Shown one piece after another: positions 19,084-27,481 of a stretch of 64,000 nucleotides of DNA; positions within the stretch are counted from its first letter, which is position 1, and each line of letters begins with the position of its first letter. The notes beneath the pieces were generated by a model. The model ran no database searches and was not told the DNA's origin. It was given only the letters and a program-made list of their open reading frames with translations. Made by a program: the position numbers and the translations under genes. The stretch spans positions 101,973 to 165,972 of the forward strand of contig NZ_JACXZS010000012.1 in assembly GCF_014779795.1 (NCBI RefSeq). Direction: 5' to 3'. Source of the DNA: Microbacterium helvum. Lineage in GTDB: Bacteria > Actinomycetota > Actinomycetes > Actinomycetales > Microbacteriaceae.

Positions 19084-19833
19084 ATGCTGATCCTGCTGCC
19101 GCCGTCCGAGACCAAGCGCGCCGGGGGAGCGGCCCGTCCGCTCGACGCTTCACGGCTCGCGCTGCCCGAGCTCGCCGGCCGGCGCGAAGCGGTCGTCACC
19201 GCTCTCGTCGCCCTCTCGGCCGACGACGACGCCGCTGCTCGCGTCCTCAAGCTCGGGCCGAAGCAGCGTGGCGAGATCGCCGTGAACGCGGCGCTGCGCG
19301 ACGCGCCGACCATGCCGGCCGTGGACCGCTACACCGGCGTGCTCTACGACGCGCTGGGTGCGGCATCCCTCCCTTCCGCATCCCGACGGTGGCTGGGAGC
19401 GCACGTGCTCATCCACTCGGCCCCGTTCGGACCGGTGGGCGCGCTCGATGCGATCCCCGCGTACCGGCTGGGTGCAGGCGCCTCCCTCCCCGGCTCGCCC
19501 CCGTTGCGGCGGGTGTGGGCCGAGGCCGTGTCGGCGGCGCTCGAGGCGCTCGACCCGCGTTTCGTTCTCGACCTGCGGTCCGAGGCCTATGTCGCGCTCG
19601 GACCCGTGCCTGACGGTATCGCGAGCCGCTACCTGCGCGTCGTCGACGAGGGGCCCGACGGGGCTGTGCGCGCCCTCAACCACTTCAACAAGCACGCCAA
19701 GGGCGCGTTGGTTCGGCGCCTCGCCGACGAACGCCCGCGGATCTCGTCGGCCGCGGGGCTCGTGCGGTGGGCGGATGCGGCCGGCCTGCGAGTGCGGGAG
19801 TCGGCGGCCGGCGAGCTCGAGCTGTTCGCCTGA
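19084..19833 (+). CDS. yaaA: YaaA family peroxide stress protein (DUF328)
   Basis: 249 residues. The family in E. coli limits free iron and DNA damage under peroxide stress and binds DNA. Hallmarks: N-terminal LILLPPSETKR, the central YTGVLYDALG, HVLIHSAPFGPVGALDAIPAYRLG and C-terminal FNKHAKGALVR. The start ATG has GGAAGG upstream. It is a single gene between the ATP synthase terminator and a convergent DUF4282 gene. Confidence 0.88.
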   Translation: MLILLPPSETKRAGGAARPLDASRLALPELAGRREAVVTALVALSADDDAAARVLKLGPKQRGEIAVNAALRDAPTMPAVDRYTGVLYDALGAASLPSASRRWLGAHVLIHSAPFGPVGALDAIPAYRLGAGASLPGSPPLRRVWAEAVSAALEALDPRFVLDLRSEAYVALGPVPDGIASRYLRVVDEGPDGAVRALNHFNKHAKGALVRRLADERPRISSAAGLVRWADAAGLRVRESAAGELELFA

Positions 19834-19863
19834 CCCGTCGGCGTCCGCGGACGAAGGCCGGTC

Positions 19864-20340
19864 TCAGCGCTTCGTGTGCTGCGCGGTGCGCTCGGTGTTC
19901 TCGGCGATCGCGATCAGGGCGACGACGCCTTCGATGATGAACCTGAGCAGGATGACCGCGAGGAACGTCAGCACCGGCACCACGATGATCGTCGCGATGA
20001 GCGCGCTGATGCCGGCTCCCGGGTTGAACCACAGCATCGAGATGCCGCTCAGGATGCCGCCCACGAAGTAGACCACGAACCCGATGCCGATGGCGATGAG
20101 GCCGACCAGGTAGAAGACGCTCGCCAGTCGGCGCGTGATGAACGTGCGGAAGGACAGGTCGAACAGGGCGCCGAAGAACCCCTTGCCGACGTCGGCCACT
20201 TCGCCGACGACGGGCGGGACTCCGGTGTCGTCCGGGTCTGTCGTGGAGGGGGCGGATGCTGCGGCGTTCGCGGCAGCGGCAGCCGCCGTCTGATCGGGCA
20301 GCGGTGGGGGTGTGGGTGCGGACGGTGTCGGGTCGGTCAT
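19864..20340 (-). CDS. DUF4282 domain membrane protein
   Basis: 158 residues. A Pro/Ala/Thr-rich disordered N-terminus (about 1-50) precedes a DUF4282-like module: FFGALFDLSFRTFITRRLASVFYLVGLIAIG and two or three membrane helices (about 72-97, 102-140). Function unknown. Divergently transcribed from the DUF5684-type gene with 177 bases between them; both are proline-rich membrane proteins, so they may share a membrane process. Confidence 0.8.
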   Translation of the reverse strand: MTDPTPSAPTPPPLPDQTAAAAAANAAASAPSTTDPDDTGVPPVVGEVADVGKGFFGALFDLSFRTFITRRLASVFYLVGLIAIGIGFVVYFVGGILSGISMLWFNPGAGISALIATIIVVPVLTFLAVILLRFIIEGVVALIAIAENTERTAQHTKR

Positions 20341-20446
20341 GGGTGGCCCTTCGGTCGGGGAATTGTGCTCAGGTTATCCACCGCCGCCGACGGGGGCCAT
20401 CCCCCCGTTGCGGCGCGAATGCTGACAGGACGCTGTGAGCGTCGAT

Positions 20447-20452
20447 AGCATG
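20447..20452 (+). promoter_or_regulatory. -10 element upstream of the DUF5684-type gene
   Basis: TAGCAT in the divergent gap, about 65 bases before the ATG at 20518. The gene has its own GGAGG ribosome binding site, so this transcript would have a normal leader. Confidence 0.4.
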
Positions 20453-20517
20453 TGTCGAGCGGAGCCGGGCTCCGCGGCAGCGCCCCACATTTCCATCGAC
20501 TCTGCGGAGGACGACTC

Positions 20518-21372
20518 ATGGGTTATGACGACGGCAGCGGTTTCGGCGCGCTCATCGCGTGGCTGATCATCGCCCCCTTCCTGTTCCTGCTCGCGATCGC
20601 CGGCTACGTGATCGGCTCGTGGTTCCTGATGAAGGTCTTCGACAAGGCCGGCGTGCAGGGCCGCTGGCGGGCGTGGGTTCCCGTGTACAACTCGATGGTC
20701 GCGGCCAAGCTCGGCGACCTGTCGCCGTGGGTGATGCTGGGTGCCATGGTGGCGGCCGGCCTGCTCGGGCAGATCCCGGTCATCGGCTGGATCCTCAGCC
20801 TCGTCGGCGTGGCAGCCTGGGTTCTCGCGGGCTGGCGGATCGGGGTCAAGCTCGGGAAGGACTGGCCGCTGCTGCTGCTGTGGCTGATCCCGGGCATCGG
20901 CACGATCATCTGGGTCGGCATCCTGGCTTTCGACAGCTCGCGCTGGAACCCGAACGTCGCCCCGGCCCCGTGGCGCAACTCGTTCCTCGCCGACAACACC
21001 GTGTGGCAGGGCGTGCCGGTGCAGCCGGGTGCCCCCGTGCCGCCCGGAACGCCGGGCGCACCCGGCGCGCCCGCCGGCTACCAGCCGCCCGCGGGCTACG
21101 CGGCGCCGCCTGCCCCGCCCGCCGGGTATCCGGCTCCGCCCGCTCCGCCTGCCGGCTACACCGCCCCGCCCGCCGCGCCGGGCGCTCCGGTCCCGCCGCC
21201 GGCTCCGGTTCCGCCGGCCGCACCCGGGCCTGCGGCCGCCGAGCCCCCCGTGACGCCTCCGGCACCGCCTGCCCCTCCGGCGACCGAGCCGCCGGCCGCG
21301 CCGCCCGCGACGGAGCCGCCCACGACCGAGCCGCCGGCCGCGCCGGAGCCTCCCGAGGCCCCCAGGCAGTGA
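20518..21372 (+). CDS. Membrane protein with proline-rich C-terminus (DUF5684-like)
   Basis: 284 residues. The N-terminal half has three or four membrane helices arranged like DUF5684 proteins: a first helix at about 10-38, the motif GVQGRWRAWVPVYN, and helices at about 70-105 and 110-130. The C-terminal half (about 155-284) is a long low-complexity Pro/Ala/Gly tail with repeated AGY(P/Q/T)-PP units, likely extended and exposed. Function unknown; such tails often bind partner domains. Start chosen at ATG 20518 because of a GCGGAGGAC ribosome binding site; the frame stays open slightly upstream. Confidence 0.75.
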   Translation: MGYDDGSGFGALIAWLIIAPFLFLLAIAGYVIGSWFLMKVFDKAGVQGRWRAWVPVYNSMVAAKLGDLSPWVMLGAMVAAGLLGQIPVIGWILSLVGVAAWVLAGWRIGVKLGKDWPLLLLWLIPGIGTIIWVGILAFDSSRWNPNVAPAPWRNSFLADNTVWQGVPVQPGAPVPPGTPGAPGAPAGYQPPAGYAAPPAPPAGYPAPPAPPAGYTAPPAAPGAPVPPPAPVPPAAPGPAAAEPPVTPPAPPAPPATEPPAAPPATEPPTTEPPAAPEPPEAPRQ

Positions 21373-21379
21373 CGGCACC

Positions 21380-21410
21380 GCAGCCCCTCGCCTGCCCGGC
21401 GAGGGGCTGC
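21380..21410 (+). terminator. GC-rich hairpin terminator after the DUF5684-type gene
   Basis: Perfect 13-base stem (GCAGCCCCTCGCC at 21380-21392, GGCGAGGGGCTGC at 21398-21410) with a five-base loop, eight bases after the stop. No U-run, as is common for actinobacterial terminators. Confidence 0.7.
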
Positions 21411-21460
21411 TGCGTGTCCGCGCACCGTGCTCGCGTGGAAGGGGTGTCCGGCCGCGCGAC

Positions 21461-21466
21461 TAGCGT
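21461..21466 (+). promoter_or_regulatory. -10 element TAGCGT, leaderless start
   Basis: TAGCGT exactly six bases before the ATG at 21473, with no ribosome binding site between. Confidence 0.6.
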
Positions 21467-21472
21467 GGGGGC

Positions 21473-22456
21473 ATGACCTCCTCTGTTCCGCTGCGCCGTG
21501 TGGGCGCCTCCGGCCTGCTCGTGTCCGCCGTCGGCCTGGGCTGCAACAACTTCGGTCGCGAGGGCACCCGCACCGAGACGCTGCAGGGCACCCGTGATGT
21601 GCTCGACGCGGCGATCGATGCCGGCCTCACGTTCCTCGACACCGCCGACATGTACGGCGGCGACCCGGGACTCTCCGAGATGCTGATGGGCGAAGCGCTG
21701 GAGGGTCGGCGCGACCAGGTGATCCTGGCGACGAAGTTCGGGCACCCCGGTCGCGACATGGGGTACCCGGCGTCGGGCGCGAAGGGCTCGAGGTCGTACA
21801 TCCGGCGAGCGGTCGAGGCATCCCTCACCCGCCTGCGGACGGACTGGATCGATCTCTACCAGCTTCACGTCCCCGACAACGCCACGCCGATGGAGGAGAC
21901 GCTCGACACGCTCGGCGACCTCGTGCGCGAGGGCAAGGTGCGCTACATCGGGCACTCGAACTTCTCGGGCTGGCAGATCGCCGAGGCCCACTTCACGGCG
22001 CTGATGCGTCGCGGGGTGCCGTACATCTCGGCGCAGAACCAGTACAGTCTGCTGTCGCGCGGCTCGGAGCGCAATGTGCTGCGCGCCGTCGAACGGTACG
22101 GCCTCGGCTTCTTCCCGTACTTCCCGCTTCACAACGGACTGCTCACCGGCAAGTTCACCCGCGACGACGCTCCGGCCGACTCGCGCATCATGCGGCAGCG
22201 CGCGAACCTGTACTACCAGGCGCCCTGGGACGCGCTGGAGGCCTACCAGGCGTTCTGCGACGACCGCGGCATCACGATGCTGCAGGCGACGTTCGGCTGG
22301 TTGCTGTCGCATCCGGCGCTCTCGAGCGTGATCGCCGGAGCGACCACCCCGGAGCAGGTGCGCGCGAACGCCGACGCGGCCACCGCGTGGACGCCGACGC
22401 CGGCGGACCTGCAGATCCTGGACGGCCTCTTCCCGCCGCCCGAAGCCGCCGCCTGA
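21473..22456 (+). CDS. Aldo/keto reductase (YghZ/Kv-beta-like)
   Basis: 327-residue NADPH-dependent TIM-barrel oxidoreductase. The catalytic tetrad is recognisable: Asp and Tyr in FLDTADMYGG near residue 56-63, Lys in LATKFGH near 86 and His in DLYQLHVPD near 130. The C-terminal cofactor region reads SSVIAGATTPEQVRANADA. Substrate unknown. Probably translated from a leaderless mRNA (TAGCGT six bases upstream). Single gene; three 11-base tandem repeats follow it. Confidence 0.88.
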   Translation: MTSSVPLRRVGASGLLVSAVGLGCNNFGREGTRTETLQGTRDVLDAAIDAGLTFLDTADMYGGDPGLSEMLMGEALEGRRDQVILATKFGHPGRDMGYPASGAKGSRSYIRRAVEASLTRLRTDWIDLYQLHVPDNATPMEETLDTLGDLVREGKVRYIGHSNFSGWQIAEAHFTALMRRGVPYISAQNQYSLLSRGSERNVLRAVERYGLGFFPYFPLHNGLLTGKFTRDDAPADSRIMRQRANLYYQAPWDALEAYQAFCDDRGITMLQATFGWLLSHPALSSVIAGATTPEQVRANADAATAWTPTPADLQILDGLFPPPEAAA

Positions 22457-22468
22457 GCTGCCCGCCGT

Positions 22469-22501
22469 CGGCCGAGACGCGGCCGAGACGCGGCCGAGAC
22501 G
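22469..22501. repeat. Three tandem copies of an 11-base unit
   Basis: CGGCCGAGACG repeated three times without mismatch, then a partial CGGTCGA. It lies in the 192-base gap between the reductase and the ABC exporter. Could be a slippage tract or a direct-repeat binding site; nothing else identifies it. Confidence 0.7.
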
Positions 22502-22648
22502 CGGTCGACCGCGGCTCCTGCGGTCATCGCGGGCACAGTTCGCCGACGGCGTACGCGCCGGGTTGTCGACGGCGCGCGGGCAGGCGTAGCGTCGCTTCTC
22601 GTGCGCGGTCCGCTATGCCCGGGGCCCGCGCCACGGAAAGGATCCGCC

Positions 22649-24382
22649 GTGCTCGGGAAGCTCCTGTGGCGATATCTGCGCCCTGCCTGGCCGCTCATCG
22701 TGGCCGTCGTGGTGTTCCAGCTGGCCCAGTCGATCGCATCGCTGTGGCTGCCGACGCTGAACGCCGACATCATCGACGAGGGCGTCGTCAAGGGCGACAT
22801 CCCGTACATCTGGCAGACGGGCGGCGTGATGCTGCTGGTGAGCCTCGCGCAGGTGATCTGTTCGATCATCGCGGTGTACTTCGGCTCGCGACTGGCGATG
22901 GGCATGGGACGTGACCTGCGCGGTGACCTGTTCCACCGCGTCGTCGCCTTCTCGCAGCGCGAGGTGGGTCAGTTCGGGGCGCCGTCGCTCATCACGCGCA
23001 ACACCAACGACGTGCAGCAGGTGCAGATGCTGGTCCAGGTGTCGGCGACGCTCATGGTCTCGGCACCGATCCTGGCGATCGGCGGCGTCATCATGGCGAT
23101 CCGGCAGGATGTCGGTCTTTCCTGGCTGATGGCCGTGTCGATCCCGGTGCTGCTGATCATCGTCGGGCTGATCGTGACGCGCATGGTGCCGGCCTTCACG
23201 CAGATGCAGACGCGCATCGACCGGGTCAACCAGATCATGCGCGAGCAGCTGTCGGGCATCCGCGTCGTGCGCGCCTTCGTGCGCGAGCGGCAGGAGCGGG
23301 AGCGCTTCGCGAAGGCGAGCGACGACGTGAAGGACACCGCGCTGCGGGCCGGCAACCTGATGGCCCTGATGTTCCCGGCGGTCATGCTGGTGATGAACCT
23401 GTCGAGCGTCGCCGTCATCTGGTTCGGCGCCTTCCAGGTGCAGGACGACGGGGTGCAGATCGGCACGCTGTTCGCCTTCCTCAACTACCTCATGCAGATC
23501 CTCATGGGCGTCATGATGGCGACCTTCATGTTCGTCATGATCCCGCGCGCCGCGGTCTGCGCGAACCGGGTCGGCGAGGTGCTCGACACCCAGCCGTCCG
23601 TCTCGGCTCCCGCGGTGGCGGCCTCCGCTCCCGCGCCGGCGGGCCGGATCGAGTTCGACCACGTCGACTTCGCCTACCCGGGCGCCGAAGAGGCCGTGCT
23701 GCACGAGCTGACCTTCACCGTCGAGCCGGGCACGACGACCGCCGTCATCGGCTCGACCGGATCCGGCAAGACGACGCTGGTGAGCCTGGTGCCGCGCCTG
23801 TTCGACGTGACCGCGGGCGCGGTGCGCGTCGACGGCGTCGACGTGCGTGAGTACGACCCCGACGAGCTGTGGACCCGCGTCGGCCTCGTGCCGCAGCGCG
23901 CGTTCCTGTTCTCGGGCACCGTCGCGTCGAACCTGCGCTACGGCGATCACGACGCGACCGACGAACAGCTGTGGCAGGCTCTCGAGCTCGCACAGGGCGC
24001 CGACTTCGTGCGCGCCATGCCCGACGGCCTGCAGTCGCAGATCGCGCAGGGCGGCACGAACGTGTCGGGCGGTCAGCGACAGCGGCTCGCGATCGCGCGC
24101 GCCCTGGTCAAGCGGCCCGAGGTCTACATCTTCGACGACTCGTTCTCGGCATTGGATCTGAGGACGGATGCCGCCCTCCGGCGCGCCCTCGACACCCACC
24201 TGCCGGATGCGACACGGCTCGTCGTCGCGCAACGGGTCTCGACCATCCAGCACGCCGACCAGATCGTCGTGCTGGACCACGGCCGCATCGTGGGCATCGG
24301 AGCGCATGACGACCTCGTCGAGACGTGCGAGACCTACCGAGAGATCGTGGAGTCCCAGCTCGCGGCGGAGGCGGCGGCATGA
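22649..24382 (+). CDS. ABC exporter, half-transporter A (degenerate ATP site)
   Basis: 577 residues: a six-helix type I exporter domain (about 1-320) fused to an ATPase domain. Walker A GSTGSGKT (about 368-375), signature VSGGQ (472-476), Walker B VYIFDDS (492-498). The catalytic glutamate after Walker B is an aspartate (D497), the hallmark of the degenerate half in heterodimeric exporters such as TM287/288 or LmrCD. The GTG at 22649 is chosen for its GGAAAGGA ribosome binding site. An upstream in-frame GTG at 22601 lies eight bases after TAGCGT and could be a leaderless start giving 16 extra residues. Overlaps the next gene by four bases. Substrate unknown; multidrug or lipid export is the family norm. 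Confidence 0.9.
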   Translation: MLGKLLWRYLRPAWPLIVAVVVFQLAQSIASLWLPTLNADIIDEGVVKGDIPYIWQTGGVMLLVSLAQVICSIIAVYFGSRLAMGMGRDLRGDLFHRVVAFSQREVGQFGAPSLITRNTNDVQQVQMLVQVSATLMVSAPILAIGGVIMAIRQDVGLSWLMAVSIPVLLIIVGLIVTRMVPAFTQMQTRIDRVNQIMREQLSGIRVVRAFVRERQERERFAKASDDVKDTALRAGNLMALMFPAVMLVMNLSSVAVIWFGAFQVQDDGVQIGTLFAFLNYLMQILMGVMMATFMFVMIPRAAVCANRVGEVLDTQPSVSAPAVAASAPAPAGRIEFDHVDFAYPGAEEAVLHELTFTVEPGTTTAVIGSTGSGKTTLVSLVPRLFDVTAGAVRVDGVDVREYDPDELWTRVGLVPQRAFLFSGTVASNLRYGDHDATDEQLWQALELAQGADFVRAMPDGLQSQIAQGGTNVSGGQRQRLAIARALVKRPEVYIFDDSFSALDLRTDAALRRALDTHLPDATRLVVAQRVSTIQHADQIVVLDHGRIVGIGAHDDLVETCETYREIVESQLAAEAAA

Positions 24383-26439
24383 GCGGCGCACGCAGCTCGG
24401 CCCCCGCGCGGCCGATGGGTGGGGGCGGCCGCGGTCCCTTCGGCGGCGGCGGGGGAGCGCCCGGTGGCAAGGCGCAGAACTTCGGCCCGAGTGCGAAGCG
24501 CCTGCTGGGCACGCTGCGCTCGGACACGCCGCGGCTGATCCTCGTGCTCGTGCTCGGCATCCTGTCGGTCACGCTCTCTGTCATCGGCCCCAAGCTGCTC
24601 GGCGAGGGCACGAACGTGGTGTTCGCCGGGTTCATCTCGCTTCAGGTCCCGGCGGGGGTCACGCAGCAGCAGGTCGTCGACCAGCTCGTCGCGTCCGGCA
24701 ACCAGGACCAGGCGAACATGATCGCCGCCATGGACTTCGTCCCCGGTGCGGGCATCGACTTCCAACAACTGGCCTGGATCCTGTCGGCGGTGCTGGCCGT
24801 CTACCTGTTCTCGAGCATCTTCGGCTGGATCCAGGCGCGGGTCCTCAACGGCATCGTGCAGCGGGCCATGCACCGGCTGCGCCTGCAGGTCGAAGACAAG
24901 ATCCACCGCCTGCCGCTGTCCTACTTCGACCGGGTGCAGCGCGGCGAGCTGCTCAGCCGTGTGACCAACGACGTCGACAACATCGGGCAGACGATGCAGC
25001 AGACGCTCTCGCAGCTGGTCGTCTCGCTCCTGACCGTCATCGGCGTGCTCGTCATGATGTTCCTCATCTCGCCGCTGCTGGCCGTGATCGCGCTCGTCAC
25101 CATCCCGCTCACGCTGCTCATCACGGTGCTCGTCGCGCGTCGTTCGCAGAAGCTGTTCGTCCAGCAGTGGGCGCACACCGGCGTGCTCAACGCGCGGGTG
25201 GAAGAGACGTTCTCGGGTCATTCGATCGTCAAGGTGTTCGGCCATCAGGACGAGGTCGAGACCGACTTCCGCCGCGAGAACGACCAGCTCTACCGCGCGA
25301 GCTTCGGGGCGCAGTTCCTGTCGGGCGTGATCATGCCGGCGATGATGTTCATCGGCAATCTCGTCTACGTGGCGATCGCCGTCGTCGGCGGCCTGCAGGT
25401 GGCCGCCGGCCTCATGAGCATCGGCGATGTGCAGGCCTTCATCCAGTACTCGCGACAGTTCACGCAGCCTCTCAGCCAGCTGGGTTCCATGGCGAACCTG
25501 CTGCAGTCGGGCGTCGCGAGCGCCGAGCGCGTGTTCGAGCTGCTGGACGAGAAGGAGCAGACGCCCGACGACGCCGAGCCGCAGACCGCGCCCGACACGG
25601 CGAGCCGCCTGGAGTTCGACGGCGTGTCCTTCCGGTACGTCGAGGACAAGCCGCTGATCGAGGACCTGACGCTCGCCGCCCGGCCGGGCAGCACGGTCGC
25701 GATCGTCGGACCGACTGGCGCCGGCAAGACGACGCTCGTCAACCTCATCATGCGCTTCTACGACGTGGATTCGGGCCGCATCACACTGGACGGCGTCGAT
25801 ACGCTGCACATGACGCGCGACGACCTGCGTGCCCGCACCGGCATGGTCCTGCAGGATACGTGGCTGTTCGCCGGCACGATCCGAGAGAACATCCTCTACG
25901 GCCGGCCCGACGCGAGCGATGAGGAACTGGTCGCGGCGGCCACGGCCGCGTACGTGGACCGGTTCGTCCACGCGCTGCCCGACGGCTATGACACCGTGCT
26001 CGACGACGAGGCCACCAACCTCAGCGTCGGCGAGCGGCAGCTCGTGACGATCGCACGTGCGTTCCTCGCCGATCCGCGGATCCTGATCCTCGACGAGGCG
26101 ACATCCTCGGTCGACACGCGCACCGAGCTGCTCATCCAGCGAGCGATGTCGCGGCTGCGTGAGGACCGGACGGCGTTCGTCATCGCCCACCGGCTGTCGA
26201 CGATCCGTGACGCCGACCTCATCCTGGTGATGGAGAACGGCGCGATCGTCGAGCAGGGCTCGCACGATGAGCTGCTCGCGGCGAAGGGCGCGTACTGGCG
26301 CCTCTACAACGCCCAGTTCGAGGGTGCGATCGACGAGGACGAGCCCGTGCCGGTGCCGACGGTGCCGCTCGGCCCGCCGCCGACCACGGCCCAGATCGTC
26401 GTCGACGCACTCGCGGAGTCCGAAGAGGCGGCGGAGTGA
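24379..26439 (+). CDS. ABC exporter, half-transporter B (catalytic Walker B)
   Basis: 686 residues. A glycine-rich cytoplasmic N-terminus (about 1-35) precedes six membrane helices, the first two separated by a roughly 60-residue external loop (near 75-125), then the ATPase domain. Walker A GPTGAGKT (444-451) and Walker B ILILDE with E573 intact, but the signature motif is LSVGE (548-552) instead of LSGGQ. Since a site pairs Walker A/B of one half with the signature of the other, the altered LSVGE falls in the same composite site as the Asp of half A. One site is therefore degenerate and the other fully canonical, as in known heterodimers. Four-base ATGA overlap with half A ensures equal synthesis. 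Confidence 0.9.
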   Translation: MSGARSSAPARPMGGGGRGPFGGGGGAPGGKAQNFGPSAKRLLGTLRSDTPRLILVLVLGILSVTLSVIGPKLLGEGTNVVFAGFISLQVPAGVTQQQVVDQLVASGNQDQANMIAAMDFVPGAGIDFQQLAWILSAVLAVYLFSSIFGWIQARVLNGIVQRAMHRLRLQVEDKIHRLPLSYFDRVQRGELLSRVTNDVDNIGQTMQQTLSQLVVSLLTVIGVLVMMFLISPLLAVIALVTIPLTLLITVLVARRSQKLFVQQWAHTGVLNARVEETFSGHSIVKVFGHQDEVETDFRRENDQLYRASFGAQFLSGVIMPAMMFIGNLVYVAIAVVGGLQVAAGLMSIGDVQAFIQYSRQFTQPLSQLGSMANLLQSGVASAERVFELLDEKEQTPDDAEPQTAPDTASRLEFDGVSFRYVEDKPLIEDLTLAARPGSTVAIVGPTGAGKTTLVNLIMRFYDVDSGRITLDGVDTLHMTRDDLRARTGMVLQDTWLFAGTIRENILYGRPDASDEELVAAATAAYVDRFVHALPDGYDTVLDDEATNLSVGERQLVTIARAFLADPRILILDEATSSVDTRTELLIQRAMSRLREDRTAFVIAHRLSTIRDADLILVMENGAIVEQGSHDELLAAKGAYWRLYNAQFEGAIDEDEPVPVPTVPLGPPPTTAQIVVDALAESEEAAE

Positions 26440-26445
26440 CCCACT

Positions 26446-26451
26446 AGTATG
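26446..26451 (+). promoter_or_regulatory. Candidate -10 element of the phosphatase operon
   Basis: TAGTAT, seven bases after the stop of ABC half B and about 50 bases before the PP2C start. It would give an independent transcript for the phosphatase and the downstream EccC-like gene. Confidence 0.4.
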
Positions 26452-26503
26452 TGAGGACGCGGGGCCGCCCGGTCTCGATGCCGTCGATCGGGGAGGACAG
26501 GGC

Positions 26504-27415
26504 GTGCCCGAGGTACCCACCCAATCGCGCACCGTCCCGGTTCCCGGTGGCGTGCTCGAGCTCTCGTGGGCCGCTGCGACCGACACCGGTCGCCGCCGAG
26601 AGGTGAACCAGGACGCGTTCTTCGCGGACTACCCGCTCTTCGTCGTCGCCGACGGGATGGGCGGGCATGTCGGGGGAGAGATCGCCAGCGCCAGCACCAT
26701 CGAGCGCCTGACGGCGGTCGCCGACGCCGGCGTCGTCACCCCGAAGACGATCGAGAAGGCGCTTGCCCGGGCAGTGAAGGACATCGCCTCGCACCCCGAG
26801 GCGACCGATGACGGCACCGGGACGACGGTGACCGGGGTCTTCCTCGACACCAGCGGCGAGGCCGCCCACTGGGTGACGCTCAACATCGGCGACTCGCGCG
26901 TGTATCTCGTGCGCGACGGCGCGATCGTGCAGATCACGACCGACCACTCCGTCGTGCAGGAACTCGTCGCGGCGGGCCGCCTCAGCCCCGAAGAGGCCGA
27001 GAACCATCCCTACGGCAATGTCATCACGCGCGCCGTCGGCCCGAGCGACGGCGTAAAGCCGGACTATGTGCGCCTCGACGTCGCCGACGGCGACCGCTTC
27101 GTGATCTGCTCGGACGGGCTGACGAAAGAGCTCACCGACTACGGCATCCGTCACTTCCTGGACGAGAACGCCGACCCCGCCGAAGCTGTGACGGCGATGA
27201 TGGACGCGGCGCTCGAGAACGGCGGCCGCGACAACATCACCATCGTCGTCCTCGACGTCACGGATCCGTCCGCGCCGCGGTCCGACGACGAGCCGGCGGA
27301 GGACTCGGCCGAAGAGCCGCCGGCCGACACGGTCGACACGGCCGCCGTCGAGAACCTGGATGCCGACACCGCCGAGGCGAGGGACGACACTCCCTCCTCC
27401 ACAGGCAAGTCCTGA
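26504..27415 (+). CDS. PP2C-family Ser/Thr protein phosphatase
   Basis: 303-residue soluble, metal-dependent (Mg2+/Mn2+) phosphatase. PP2C motifs in order: NQDAFF near residue 33, VADGMGGHVGGE near 45-56, ISDSR-type NIGDSRVYLVRDG near 130, SDGLTKEL near 205 and GGRDNITIVV near 243. An acidic Thr/Asp-rich tail (about 257-303) could itself be phosphorylated. It lacks the membrane helix of PstP, the phosphatase paired with PknA/PknB in the dcw-proximal cluster, so this is a separate family member. GTG start with a GGGAGG ribosome binding site. The EccC-like ATPase starts 66 bases later on the same strand, suggesting a functional link. Confidence 0.88.
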   Translation: MPEVPTQSRTVPVPGGVLELSWAAATDTGRRREVNQDAFFADYPLFVVADGMGGHVGGEIASASTIERLTAVADAGVVTPKTIEKALARAVKDIASHPEATDDGTGTTVTGVFLDTSGEAAHWVTLNIGDSRVYLVRDGAIVQITTDHSVVQELVAAGRLSPEEAENHPYGNVITRAVGPSDGVKPDYVRLDVADGDRFVICSDGLTKELTDYGIRHFLDENADPAEAVTAMMDAALENGGRDNITIVVLDVTDPSAPRSDDEPAEDSAEEPPADTVDTAAVENLDADTAEARDDTPSSTGKS

Positions 27416-27481
27416 TCCCGGTTATCCCCGGATCGTGTCCTCGCGTTCCCACGCGCGGAGCCGATCGGGTGGACTGTCGGC

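Noticed and set aside
22469..22501. CRISPR-like array
   Set aside because: Only three 11-base units without spacers; no cas gene.
24334..26586. Minus-strand open frame of 750 codons opposite ABC half B
   Set aside because: Antisense shadow with no motif; low stop frequency follows from high GC.
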